Assembly: GCA_905147135.1 (NCBI GenBank)
Contig: LR990061.1
Location: 682,001-746,000, forward strand
Origin: Blastobasis lacticolella
Taxonomy: Eukaryota > Arthropoda > Insecta > Lepidoptera > Blastobasidae
Direction of reading: 5' to 3'
Length of the DNA stretch: 64,000 bases
The notes under the pieces are model-generated. The model was given only the letters and a program-made list of their open reading frames with translations. It was not told where the DNA came from and made no database searches. Positions 44,801-56,158 of this stretch are shown one piece after another. The position numbers were made by a program, and so were the translations under genes. Position 1 is the first letter of the stretch; every line of letters begins with the position of its first letter.

Positions 44801-47800
44801 AGGTTTTCCCGGTGGAGGTGGGGTTCTCGAAAGGCCTGTCTATAGTTACCACAAAGGTTGCAGATGTCCTGTTCGACGGTGGCCGCTTTCCATCAGGAAA
44901 CCGTGGACCGTCTCGCCGTGTGCCTCCATAGACAATAAAAAAAAATAGTTGCAGGCCAGGAACTCCGTTACGTGTAAAATCGCGTACGGATAGCCAAGGG
45001 TCTGTTTTCGGCTTGAAATACTAATGTATTTTTATGAAAAACGTCAATGTCATAAGGTGGTCCGCGGCTCTCATCTGCCACAACGTTGGACAGAGCTTCG
45101 GTCCTATGTATAGACAGACACTGGAGGGACATTAGGACAAAATATCCAATCTATAGTATCTAATAATCGCAAGTACATCGTTATTCGTGTCTGTGTGTTC
45201 ATTCCTTTACTTCTAGGTTCTCTAAGCTTGGCAACGTAATAGGTATAAACTAACCCTTCAATATTATCATCTCGGCTAATACATCAACAATGAGAGGGTC
45301 TTCCAATCGATTGTAGGACAAATCCAAGACAGAAAGATTTGTACAATATCTAAGCTGATCAAGGTCCTCTGAAACAATATAAACTTCATTAGGTATTTGC
45401 CGAAACACAAACAACCAAAATCTATCGAAATGTATTCTCACCAACTGAACAAAGCATGTTGTGCGCGAGACTCAAAGTATGTAAATCAGGAACTTGGTCT
45501 AAATTCTCAATTTTATTCACGAAATTATGATCAAGGTTCAATGTATCTAATTTTGGACACCCTGTGAGGTTTTCGATCCTTCTCACAACATTGTAGTGGA
45601 GGTAGAGGCATTTCAGCTCACTCAGTGTGTCCAGTCCTTCAATCATTTGAATGCCATTGTTTTCGAGGAACAGACATTTGAGTCCCGTATACTCTTCCAA
45701 ATTCTCGATCTTGGAGAATCCCTGAAATATTTTGCGCGTTATTGTGTTAGCTATTGTATTGAATTTGATGTGGTGGCGTGTATAATTTTGTACTATGTTT
45801 ATGCTGTCTTGTATAATATAAACTGTTATAAAAGTGAATAAAACATTTAGTTCAGGTACCTACCTTGAAATGTAAATACAATATATCGTTAAGGTAAGGA
45901 GTACAATATAGCTTGTGCTGACGGCAATTATTCTTTATGAACTCTTTAGTCATTTTCGGTGTTCTGTTAGCCTCTTCCATTTCCTTTTCCAATTTTATTT
46001 GGAACTCCATCTGCTTGCGTCTCTCTTTCTCTTCTTCTTCTTTCTTTTTCTGTTTCTCCAAACGCTTATTCCGGTCCTCTTCAGGTTCTTGCAGTTCTAT
46101 AATATAACTGCCATTATTGATGAAGCTTAGACAAAAAATATTTTTAAAAACAGCGATCTACCCAATCTGGTATAAAAGGAGCTAACATTGCTATGCACTT
46201 CTATAGAGACGCTATCTCATATTTTACTGGTTTGTGTAGGTCGATATGTTATTGGCCATATCAAATACTATAAATATTAATGCCTAAATTCTATAAATAC
46301 CTTTTACTATCCCTTCGATGGGAGGTACAGCAGAAATCAAAGGTATTCTTTGTTCCTCTTTTTTCTCCAAGTTTACTCTAATGTTGTCACCTTTTGCTCT
46401 GTCGTCAACTTCGAGATCTGGTACCTCATGTAAAGCTGCTTTGCCACATAATGTCTTTCTCTTCTGTTCTTCTCTTCGTAGCATACTATTGGCAAGCCTC
46501 AACACTTCTTTATTGTCTTTCATCGTACCTTTGATATCAGTTAGAAGACTATCGATGCGTTTACTTCTTTCTAATTCTTGCTTCTTATAGACATCTACTG
46601 TCTTATCATCTTTTTGTACGCAGCTCAGATCTATATCCCATAGCTCCTTTCTTTTCTTTTCCCCCTTTTCATTTATATTGTCAAATGCAGTATTCGTCTG
46701 GGGAATTGACGTATCAACGTCATTCTTAACGTCGTCTTTCCAGTTTAACGGATCCAAGCAAGATGGTACTTTTTGTGGATGGAGTATTTGTTTGGATTTT
46801 AATAGGATTTCGTCAACCTCAGTTATGAATTGTTTACATTCCTTATTTCTCGTTTCATATCGTTCTTTGCTTTCATTTATACTGTTTTCGTGAACTTTTA
46901 AACCCGAATTTAATTTCCTTATAGCAGCATTAATATCGTTAATGTCAGAGTTTGAGACCCTGGAATTATCTTCTTTAGTTTCTGTATCAGTATTATCTTC
47001 CACGTCATCTTCGTCATTTTTAATTGTTTCTTCAGTTTCAATACCATCCACACAAGTTTTTACGCGATCTCTTGCCTCAGATTGTTCTTTGAGCTTTTGA
47101 TAGACTAAATTAGATTTTTTGGAATTTTCTAAGGCCTCATTTACATCATTTAGTAGTTCATTCATGCTATTTAGCTTATTTGTTATGTCTTCACGAATTA
47201 ATGTGCTGAGATTCTCAGCTCCTTCTACAATATTTTTAGCAATATTTTTCATTTCTCTGAATTCTAGTTCTTTGTTGTCTTGATTTTCATTATGAGAAAT
47301 CTCGTAAATATCTTCTAAGGCGTGTTGCATTGTCTGTTCCATTTGTTCATCAAATCTTAATGCAGGTTGTTGTATCTGATTGGATGTTATTGAGTCGTTC
47401 TGATTATTTTGAACGAATGATATATCAGATCGGTCGGCTTGTTTATCATTTTCATTTGATGGTTTGATATCATTATTCGAATCCCCTGGTGACATTTCTT
47501 TGCTTTTAGAAAGCTCTGGACGTTTCTTGACACCAGGGAAATTGTTTATGACATCGTGTATTTGGCGTAGAGCGGTTTCAGTATCTTGAAGTTTAGTTTC
47601 AAAATTCTTCGGAAATACTTCGTTTGAACCTGAATTGCTAGTTTCAACGTCAGTTATTAGAGGTTCTTCTCGCATATTTTCAGTTGTCAATGCCAATGAT
47701 GAATGTATAGGAATATTCAAGGCTTCATTTATTGCATACGTTTCCTTAACTTCTTCAATCGCAGACTTTCTATTGTCATCTGATTTAATTAATACATTAG

Positions 47801-48548
47801 ATGACTCTTTCAAAATTGTATTGTTCTCTATATCTACGTTTGGTGATATCGAATTCTGCGGTGTATTTGGATCATCATACTTATCTGCCATTTTTAGCAG
47901 CATATCTTGAGTTTCCTTAAATCTGGTTTCATATGATTTGTCTGTATATTGACTTACTACTTTTTCTATGGCTTTGTATTCTTCTATATCGCTGTCACCT
48001 TCCTGATCCGTCTCTGTATCAGTCTTTGGACTTTCTTTAGCTTCCTTACTTTTTGATTTATAATCAACAATCGAGTTATTTAGTAGCTGCATATAATTGC
48101 AATTCATTTTATTTATTTTCTGTTTATCTCCCATAGCAGAAGCAATTTCATCCTTCATTTCAGAAAAACTTGGTAAATTTATCTGATCTAATGGAATGGA
48201 TGAAGTTCTATTGTCTTTATAACTAATCTGTATTTTACGTGCTTTTTCCGCTAAGATTGGATTGCCTTTAAGCATTCCCTTAACTTCTTCAGAAGTTAGA
48301 GGCTTTGTATGCTCACCAATATCAGTGAAGGGTTGACCTGTCATTACTTCATATTCTGATTGGACTTCGCCAGGATGCGAAGCAGCTATGTAAGGCCATA
48401 TTCCTTCTTTGAGGGGTTTTAGTTCATTCTCTATAGCCCTATCAATGGATTCTTTTGGAAGTTTCGCGTCCTTAAAAAATTCCCTCAACTCATTTCGTTT
48501 CTTTTCAATGAATGCTGAATCACTTACCGAAGCTTCAGGAGCTTCCAT
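32851..48548 (-). CDS. DNAAF1: Dynein axonemal assembly factor 1 (LRR protein, Drosophila dtr type)
   Basis: Cytoplasmic factor for preassembly of ciliary dynein arms. Coding exons, in transcription order: 48,548-46,301; 46,096-45,864; 45,721-45,442; 45,368-45,255; 44,486-44,309; 43,704-43,575; 42,463-42,286; 41,558-41,402; 40,799-40,705; 40,521-39,991; 39,217-39,024; 38,485-38,329; 37,685-37,563; 37,066-36,647; 35,528-35,394; 34,714-34,521; 33,465-32,851. Every border is GT-AG and every phase fits, giving 1,993 codons. Leucine-rich repeats occupy roughly 828-960 ([20 protein letters not shown], then [11 protein letters not shown]). The LRR cap follows, with [14 protein letters not shown] at 991-1004, a clear DNAAF1 signature. 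Residues 1-749 are one exon of acidic, Lys/Glu/Asn-rich, probably disordered or coiled sequence not seen in the ~725-residue human protein. Exons 10 and 14 are also highly charged and low in complexity. The start is the first ATG of exon 1. Exon 2 also has in-frame ATGs before the LRRs, so a shorter product is possible. Confidence 0.92.
33701..34051. mobile_element. Family D MITE in the last DNAAF1 intron
   Basis: TTAAGCGCACTCCACATGT on the left, CACATGTGGAGCGCGCTTTA on the right. The body matches the 2,313-2,711 copy in inverse orientation, including the SINE1-like segment. The left end carries an additional inverted copy of the terminus (33,724-33,747). Confidence 0.85.
35070..35390 (+). 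pseudogene. LINE 3' end remnant with GATGATGATG tail
   Basis: Reads [20 protein letters not shown] and ends GACTAGATGATGATGATGAC. This looks like the worn C-terminus of a LINE with the GATGATG microsatellite tail typical of lepidopteran RTE-like elements. It lies just before DNAAF1 exon 15. Confidence 0.5.
35869..36478. mobile_element. MITE with ~40 bp inverted repeats and a nested foldback
   Basis: The arms TTGTCTAAAATAGGATGATA and TATCATCCTATTTTAGACAA are inverted and extend outward (GCTACTTATAC / GCATAAGTACC) and inward (ATTTTGACA / TGTCAAAAT). A separate 99 bp foldback lies inside at 36,082-36,180. Confidence 0.83.
36082..36180. mobile_element. Nested foldback element
   Basis: CCTTCCACAACGACGATTTC and GAAATCGTTGTTGTGGAAGG are inverted with one mismatch, and inner arms GTGCGTATT / AATACGCGC continue the stem. 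Confidence 0.8.
39347..39722 (+). mobile_element. SINE1 copy in a DNAAF1 intron
   Basis: It has the tRNA-like head AGCGTCGGTGGCCTAGTGG, a B-box-like stretch CAGGTTCCAACCCCACTG, and the full body through ACCAATGACTCTTTTCTGAG to GCCAAGATGATTGG. It is the most complete copy in the window and gives the family length, about 375 bp. Confidence 0.85.
40885..41035 (+). pseudogene. RTE-like LINE tail with GATGATGATG end
   Basis: Reads [16 protein letters not shown] and ends GGATGATGATGATGAAG. It parallels the tails at 51,565-51,735 ([15 protein letters not shown]) and 58,740-58,905. Confidence 0.65.
41761..42092. mobile_element. Family G MITE with nested family H insertion
   Basis: GTAGCCGAATTCACAATGG and CATTGTGAATACGGCTA are the ends. 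Compared with 32,308-32,556 it contains an extra ~77 bp (from a T-run at about 41,969 to 42,045) holding CACCTGATGGAAAGTGGTC, flanked by TCGT. Confidence 0.85.
43150..43400. mobile_element. LINE 3' region with CATCATCATC tail
   Basis: Contains TCATCATCATCATCATC, then CAGCCGCAAGACGCTCACTGC and GGCGTAGGCGGAGG. This is a common lepidopteran RTE-type 3' end. It lies in the intron between DNAAF1 exons 6 and 7. Confidence 0.5.
44205..44275. mobile_element. Family F hairpin element, copy 2
   Basis: TACCCAAAACCAGTATAAAA ... CTAGCTCATCTTATAC. The right end is cut by the boundary near DNAAF1 exon 5. Confidence 0.7.
46158..46247. mobile_element. Family F hairpin element, copy 3
   Basis: CGATCTACCCAATCTGGTAT and TACTGGTTTGTGTAGGTCG are the inverted ends, so this is the most complete copy (~90 bp). 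It lies in DNAAF1 intron 1, 54 bp from exon 1. Confidence 0.78.
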
Positions 48549-49071
48549 GATATAAATAATATGTTTATATCCACAAAAGTGTAATATTGTGACAAATCAA
48601 TCAAACAAAACTTTCGCGTGATTAGTGATTTCACAATCTCCATGGTGATCTTTATTTTTGTTTGATCGAATTTTGAATTAAGAATTCCAAAATGTGGAGA
48701 TGACTTTATGGCCTTATTATATAATACTCAGTTATGTTTCTTATCGAAATATGTAAAACATATTTTACATTTGTTAATTTTTACATGATAACAAAATGAA
48801 AATTAAATCATAGCGTAAATCTATAGGAGTGTATCCTTAACCAATATAAAAAAAAAAATGCCATTTACATTTGACAACCGTGTTTGACATTGATTGACAG
48901 GATTCTATAGATCAGATAGATTTTCTTGTAAACAAAGGTTTGCAATTTTTGCCTTTTCGTCTGTTGCTGTGCTATTTTTTTATCATTAAAACTGCATTTA
49001 AGGTGCTACAGTTTCCCGGGATACACCTCCTTTAGCGCGCCTGTTTATGACTACGGTATTGGTGGACGAAA
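48549..49071. promoter_or_regulatory. Divergent promoter region of DNAAF1 and TBC1D7
   Basis: This 523 bp region separates two start codons facing away from each other. I recognise no repeat family inside it. Near the DNAAF1 side is a partly symmetrical ATCTCCATGGTGAT at 48,636-48,649 that resembles an RFX X-box. Transcription start sites cannot be placed. Confidence 0.6.
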
Positions 49072-52000
49072 ATGAACGACGAAAGGAATTTTCGGTCTAC
49101 GTACTACGAGAGGGTTGGATGCCGGGGCGTTGAAGAGAAGAAATCCCTGGAAATCCTAATGAAAGAGAAGCCTTGGGACAAAGTAAAACTCAAGCAATTC
49201 TGTCTACGGTTCACTGTTCCCGCTGCTTACAGAAATATCGTGTGGAAAGTGTTATTAGGTCAGTAAACTAGCCTCGATTGGAACTCGTGTCTTTGTTGCG
49301 TTTTGTTTGGTAACTGCAGAAAGCAAATTATTCAGGCATTCAACCTCACTGCTTGATCATATGTTTTTTATACAACAAAGGCGCCAAATAAGCGTACGAC
49401 CTACCTAACCTACTTAATAATAAGGGTTCAATGGGTTGCTTCAACTCTATACTCGAAATCCCTCTCCAGGGAGGCTATATAGACATTCAGGTAACCAATG
49501 ACGGTTAATTCTATTCAGATATACTACCAATCTATCCGGACTCTCATGACTTCGTGCGTGAGCAGCGAACGGCACAATTCAGCCATCTACTGTATGCAGT
49601 CAAGATCCTAGCGGCAGCGCCCCCAACCGCACCACGCCACGAGGTACTGCTGCAGATGTGGCTACTGGACACAGAGGAGGCTCAACCAAGGCACTTTCCG
49701 CACACAAACTTCGATGTAAGCTGGTTTATTTTTATTTTATTAATTATTAACACTTACAAATCCGGTATACCCGGTATCTGGCTCAGAGTTTTAAAAAGTA
49801 AGCTACACAAATTATTGCCATTTAAAGGTGATAATGATAACATCAACCATAAAAGTCAAACTTAACATTTTTCATTAAAAAATGTATGCACCAACCAATT
49901 GAATATGTGGTCTTTTGTAAATTAAGTATTTGGCTCCAATTAAAATCGATAACCATTTTAGATCATGGCCTTCTTCACTGGGAACTCTATTCCCAGTCAT
50001 TATATTACAATTACATTAATTTTTCTAGTCTCGAAACAATGACAAAGTACCTCCACCTTACAGAATACGGCAGCTAAACAATACACTTTTAAATAATATT
50101 GTGTTTCTGCCGGTGAGTAAGGTCTCCAATGCTCCATGGGGTGGGGATTTGGGGAACCGTGGCTTTGGCAGTGGAGGGGCATTTGCCTTTTTGCTGCCAA
50201 ACCAACGTGTTATAGAGTGGGCAACGCACTGGCGATACTCTTGGTGTTGCTAATGCCTATCGGCAGTGGTGACTACTTCCCATCAGGTAGCCCGCTTGCC
50301 TGTTTGCCTAACGTATGTCATAAAAAAAAATTACTAAGAATTTCCTAATGACAAAAATATTTTCAGTCTGTAGACACTTTCCTGCCTATAACAAAGTGTC
50401 TGTTGGAACTCTATTCCGATGAAGTGGACGTTTACTGGATGGCAAAAAACTTAACGGAGACAGTGCGGGGAATGCAGAAGGATTTGCCAAAATTGAAGGA
50501 GGCTTTCGTAACTATGCTTGAAAAGGAAGATGAAGAGTTGTACATGTGAGTTCTAAACAGAAATAGACAAAAGTCATCACTAACATCTAAGCTGTAGGAC
50601 ATTCACTGCTGAACATAGGCCTCTACACCTATAGTGTCTGTGGATCTTGCCTCTATTGTTTCTCTACAACCTTTATGAGGTTGTCTGTCCATGTTGTCAA
50701 TTTCAATAAAAGAGGTCATGGCTTTGGTTGATACTTAAAAGTTGATAACTCATCTTGTAATGTTAGAAGTGATTACACTTTCACAGCTAAACCACTGCAC
50801 CGATTTTGATGGCATTCGGTATGGATTTAGTTTAGCACCTGAGGATGGACATATACTCCTTTATTTCCCTCTAACAGTGATATAAAGTGTAGTCCATGCG
50901 GGCAGAGTCACAGGAGAGCTAGCCATCTATAAGTTACTCTGCTGCTTAAAATTTTATTTATTTCTATATTGCAGCCACCTGTTGGACACAGATGGGATGG
51001 AGGTGCTACCACTGACTACATGGTTCAACTGTTGCTTCGCCGGAATCCTTGATGACACCTCATTGGCTAAGTAAATGGCTCTATTAGTCTTGTTGCTTGG
51101 ATTGTTAGGCTGCTAACGTTACATATTTCAAGCCTCGTGGTTTAACTATAAGCATTAGCTAAGTATAAAGCTAGATTAGAGACAACAGCGCCTCTCTTTA
51201 TAGGAACTAAAAGTTGAAAGGGTCTCAGAATAGCAAAACAAAGTATACGGAAATTGTGAGATCTAATGTTCCTAGGCAAACAATTTACGTAAGGTAGATA
51301 AGATGATGCTCTTACAGTGAGGGACAATATAGTGATGAAACCTGCACATTTAGGCAACTGAATGTGTAACCATGGTCCAATCTGGTCAGGTTCTTCTGGT
51401 AGCAGAGTTTTGGAGGTCAGATAGCAGTCGCTCCACTGACTTTGTAACTTGATTTATTTTCGTAGTTACATCACGTATTTTGTTATTTATCAAATCAATA
51501 AAAATGACAAAGATAATATCAAAGTTTCGGAGTGTCTCTAGAATCAAAAGAATCTACGGTCTACCTGAGCCGGCCCAAGTAGCGATGGATTGACATCGCT
51601 GAGTCGGATGCGAGAGCCAACGGCTTACGACGCGAGGTTGCCGAAGACCGGGCGAAGTGGAGGAGATTAAGTAGGAAAGCGGACCCTGGCAGAGGCCGGG
51701 ATAAGTGCTAGGTCGACGACGACGACGACTACGGTCTACCCGACAGAACAAAACATTTTTTCCACTCATCCCTTTTGTACCACCTACCTGTGATATTATC
51801 GTATTACATATAAAGTTTCTTTTGCAGAATATGGGACAAAGTCTGTAGCGGCGCACCCAAAATACTCGCTTTTGTGGCTGTGATGTTAGTCATTACTCTA
51901 AGGCGGACAATTTTGAAAGCCAATAAACCCCATAGAATCTTAAGATGTGTTTCAGAAGTAAGTATTGCAAATAATTTTTGTAATTTATGAAGTAACTGTT

Positions 52001-52418
52001 TTCCTGCTGTTTCACGTTTTCGAGACAAAATTAACTTTAATTTTATCATTGCGTGGGAGATCCGAGATCTGATTCTATTACGAATACCCTCAACCCATTC
52101 CGCGCTGTGCTTCCGCTCATCGCGGCGAATGCCCATAGATTTTTCCTGGATAAAAATATAAATTCCCGAGCGGTTTTAGAAGGAATAAATTTTATTAGAA
52201 ACATAGGCTGAACAATACTACTGTCCTCTGCCTAAACAGTAAGCTATGAAAAACATTGATCACCCACTCTGTGTGACCACCTAATAAATTATATTTTAAA
52301 TAGTAGTTTTTGTTTGTTTTAGGTATCTGAGCAGTGTGAAGACGTTGTTGCCAACAAGGCAATTGAACTTTGGCAATGCTACGGTTCGCAACCACAGAAC
52401 GATCAAATAAAGAAATGA
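49072..52418 (+). CDS. TBC1D7: TBC1 domain family member 7 (TSC complex subunit)
   Basis: TBC1D7 is the third subunit of the TSC1-TSC2 complex, which restrains mTORC1 through the GTPase Rheb. Coding exons: 49,072-49,258, 49,519-49,715, 50,367-50,545, 50,975-51,070, 51,828-51,957, 52,323-52,418. All borders are GT-AG and phases agree, giving 294 codons; the human protein is 293. The N-terminus ([20 protein letters not shown]) and later stretches ([19 protein letters not shown]) are diagnostic. The R..W pair of the first TBC motif is present (R54, W58). I see no IxxDxxR or YxQ finger, as expected for TBC1D7, which is not a normal Rab GAP. It faces away from DNAAF1. Introns hold a family H fragment (50,110-50,325), a SINE1 piece (51,302-51,440) and an RTE tail. 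Confidence 0.94.
50110..50325 (+). mobile_element. Family H-type LINE/SINE fragment in TBC1D7 intron 2
   Basis: Contains GGGGAACCGTGGCTTTGGC, GGTGTTGCTAATGCC, GACTACTTCCCATCAGGTAG and an A-run near 50,323. It matches the layout of the copy at 10,735-10,935 in inverse orientation. Confidence 0.65.
51565..51735 (+). pseudogene. RTE-like LINE tail in TBC1D7 intron 4
   Basis: Reads [20 protein letters not shown] then [16 protein letters not shown] and ends in GACGACGACGACGAC. This is the C-terminus of an RTE-like reverse transcriptase, with one in-frame stop before it. Confidence 0.75.
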
Positions 52419-52583
52419 TGTATGACCTTCTAATGAGGTACACTCATTAGAAGAAAAAATTATGTCGCAGTATATTGTACTGCGTGAGAAATGGACAATT
52501 TATTGACTGAAGTTATTAAAACTACTTTAAGTATGTCTATGTGTGTTAGCTAAGTTTAAAAAAATTGCTGTAAGTACCTACTG

Positions 52584-52589
52584 AATAAA
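52584..52589 (+). terminator. Candidate TBC1D7 polyadenylation signal AATAAA
   Basis: Canonical AATAAA 166 bp after the TBC1D7 stop codon. Confidence 0.6.
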
Positions 52590-52707
52590 TCATGTTTAAT
52601 TAAAGTATGGAAATTACAAAAGTAACAATAAATAAAATTGCCTAAAGATATAAAAACTGATATATTTATTTACCAACCCACACCTTATAATCTGCAAAAC
52701 TCTCAGA

Positions 52708-54050
52708 TCAAATAAAAATGCCGTGGCTAAAAGAAAATCTTCGCTCCATAGCGACCGTATAAATCGCGGCGCGTAAGTTGAACCAAAATGGCGGTCGTCC
52801 GCGCAGGTATAATTGTGGACATAAGTCTTCGACGGAATGCTCCGCGGTACACAACACGTGACCAAACCAGCGCAGACGAGCCTCCTCGATCTTATCTGCG
52901 ATATCCCACACGCCAAGGCTGCCACGGATGTACTCGTTACGTACTCGATCGAGTCGCGTAATTCCGCACATCCACCGCAGCATTTTCATTTCGTTGGCGT
53001 GGTGTTTGCGAACGTGTTTCGTCAGCGCTGGCCAAGTCTCGCAGCCATAGAGCATCACCGGTCTAATTATACTCTTGTATATAAGCCCTTTGAGCTTTAC
53101 AGGGATTTTAATGCCATGAAGTGTTCGAGTCTCTTCATATTTCATATTTATTCATTGGTAATATTCATTACATGTCAATTGTTAAAGTTATAAAATGTCA
53201 CAAATTACATTAATTGTAATACATAAATTTATAATAATCAAATGTCACAAACAAACATTTTTTACCTATCACTATCACAAGTCATCTTGCACAATAAGTA
53301 CTGATAAAATTAAACAATTAAATAAAATTCAAATGTCCATTTCCAAATAAGAATTAAATCGGAAGAAGGTATTAACCACGGCTAAGTCGGCGGCCAGTGA
53401 GGTTCGGAGAGTTTCTTCTCCCTCACTGTTTCGCTGGCCGTAGTCAAAGCCTTCATGCACCTGACCGAACTCCTCGCTCCTCTGGCCCACATGGCCGTTG
53501 AGGTCCGCACCCACCACAATCTGTTCGGAGTATGGTATACGTCGCAAGGTGTCCTCGAAGCTGTTCCAGAAGGTAGTCTTTTCGGTGTCGGCACAACCGG
53601 ACTGAGGAGCATTGGCGCTGATGAGGTTATACGTTGATCCTTCTATCAGCGCCTTGATCAGCATTAGCCAATCGCTCACTCTGTTCACCTCCAAGATGCC
53701 GTTCCGGAATTCGACGCACACCACAATAGCGAACCCATTCCTCCCTTCTGCCGACCCGGTGTACACAAGCTTGTACCCCTGCCCGATTTCCCTAGACTGG
53801 GTAGCCCTAGCCCACTTATCGCAGCAGCGACGCCCTAGCATGGTGTTGGTTTCCAGTAGCAGACCTTTTCAAAACCATTTTTGTGGGGGTTTGGCTTTTT
53901 ACGTGCGTCGACTCCCATCCGACCCGCACCACTCGTTAGGGAAAAGCCAATTCGCCAGAGCCTCGTCCGTCTGCCAGCAGGGAGACCACGGTGAGGTTGG
54001 CTTGGGCCCCTGAGGTGGTGGTGGGGCCCCAAAACCCCTTTCGCTCACTC
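52708..54050 (-). pseudogene. RTE-type non-LTR retrotransposon with an internal deletion
   Basis: In transcription order, a GC-rich 5' part (54,050-53,842) is followed by an endonuclease-like frame (53,841-53,335). This contains REIGQGYKLVYTG and the catalytic-type stretch VVGADLNGHVG. The first catalytic strand (usually WNVRTM-like) is missing. Almost the whole reverse transcriptase is absent; about 190 bp of AT-rich sequence intervenes. The C-terminal part then follows at 53,145-52,730 (GLIYKSIIRPVMLYGCETWP, MKMLRWMCGITRLDRVRNEY, RLRWFGHVL). The element cannot be active. Confidence 0.85.
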
Positions 54051-54059
54051 TACAATGAT

Positions 54060-56158
54060 TATAAATCTTGCTATCCCGTTTTTTCACCCATAGGAACGAG
54101 CCTGTCAGAAAGTGAAGCGCGCAATGTTTTGAACGTTCACCACGTTGCTAAACTAGGACCACGCTAAGTCTGAATCGACTGACAGTGGTAGAAATTATAA
54201 AGTGTGGATATGGCAATAACGATTGGATAATCTGTTCTTGTCAGTCATTGCCCATTATTATTTAGGTGATTCGCACACTCAAACGCAGCACCGTAGGGTT
54301 GTGTGCGTGACGTGCGTTAGTCCCTAAAGAGAAATTGTAGTCTTTTTCCCATGAGTCTATGTTTACCAGTATCCCACAACCAGTGATTTGTTTATCACGA
54401 TCTTTCATTTCATTATCTCTTTTTCTCTCTTTCGTATGGAAGCCATCAACAATACTACGGACTAATTCGTCACACTGACAAATAAATTGAAGTCGATCAC
54501 AATCATGATCGAAATGCATCGCCTTCTGACTATAATATAATTTACGGACTCAGTGTGTTCCGAGAGGGTGGCGCCCTTTACCCTGCTGCTGCGTTCCAAT
54601 GTGCCAATTGCCTTAATAATATTTTTCAAGTCAGTCAAATTCTTTGTTATGACTTTAATGAATGACGTTCTATGACGGAAAAATGACATGGCATAAGTTG
54701 CCATACAGAGTTTTTTTTTTTTTTTAAATCTATTCGGATTTATCGTGGTCTTATTATACGGCTCCTAACGACCAGACGTTTAATTTGAAACGTCGGTGTA
54801 AATTTTATAATGTCCCAATCAAATTTAAATCAAACAATTTAAAAGATGGTATAATGTAGTGCACAGTTATGTGAAAGCGCAAAGTTTGGAAATACACCTG
54901 GGTTGTCATTTCACCGGTAAGTACCTAAAAATTCGTTGTCGTGCTATCGGGAATCAATTTTAGAAATTGTGACAAAAATATGCATGTAATAGTGTGCCAT
55001 TGAAGACAGATTTAAAATTATTGGCAAATTATAATTTATTTCGGTGTCTAAATAGATACGGAAATATTTCGATGTAAACAGGGTCGGATTTAGTATTTAT
55101 TGCATCGAATTTTAATACTCTAATATTGTATATAGCGGTAAAAATGTACTTAAATGACATTTTAAATGTTCAGACATTTTATAAAAAAACTTTAACTGAT
55201 TAATCGCGAATTTACGTTTATTTTCATTTATTTGTTTTCTAGGTTTCCTGAAGACTAGACATGATAATGTTGGGTTGCAAATTGGAAGTGCTGTGTTGTA
55301 AACATTTTGAATAATAAGTAGATGCATTAATTTTTATTGAAAATAAAGAATATACTGCCTGTTTGATATATTTATGTGCCTACCTATCCTTTTCATTAAT
55401 TTTTTTTTTCATGTCTAGGTCACGGTATTCACGGTATGTAGGATCGAGAGATCGAAATGACGGTGGTATTTATCAGGGCGTGGGTTTGATCTCCAGACAC
55501 CTTACCTTTGAAAATGATTTTTAATTATATAGGTACTTAATTCATATTTGGATGCAAATGATTTATTTGTCTTTTCAGTGAAGGAAAATATTGTGAAGAA
55601 ACTTGCATGTCAGATATTAATTCGGATTGTGAAGTCTGCTAATCCGCATTGGGCCTAAGTGATCTACTATTGCCCGTTCTCTCCCAATTAGAAGGTAGAT
55701 CTATACCCCAGTAGTTTAGGCTCACGACGACGGTGATTAGGTCGGCACCTTCATTGCACTTTTATTAAAATGACAATATAAATATGCCCACAAGTCAGAT
55801 TAGTTTGTGTTCGGTACGAGTATAATTCGTTGTAAAAAATAACGTATCTGCAGATGGGCTGCCTTGTTCTGTTTGTTTGTTTTGTCCCTGCATTTGCGTT
55901 GTGTGTGTGTTAGAGATGTGTGACATTTTGCCTACACTCTGCTTCTGCATATAAACATTTTTTCTCTATGGGTGGCACTGGAAAAATTACCTGTGGTAGA
56001 ATTTCAAAATTATTACCTGGCAACACAAAATCACTCGCCATTTTGCAAGAATGTCAGCCAAATCATCAACTCGAGTTTTTATTTAATTTTTATGTATTCC
56101 ACATTTCTGTTGAGTGATTTTAATAATTGAACACTGATTTTGGTTATTTTATACAAAA
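54060..56158. other. Upstream region of CLINT1, no recognised gene
   Basis: AT-rich sequence between the broken RTE element and the CLINT1 start codon. It presumably holds the CLINT1 promoter and 5' UTR. Minus-strand open frames near 54,262-54,704 show no family resemblance. Confidence 0.45.

Noticed and set aside
46284..48548. Exon 1 of DNAAF1 as an independent single-exon gene
   Set aside because: The frame would end at a stop only 17 bases past a good donor, the donor phase fits exon 2 exactly, and the acidic/Lys-rich character continues into exon 2; kept as one gene, with the alternative noted in the findings.
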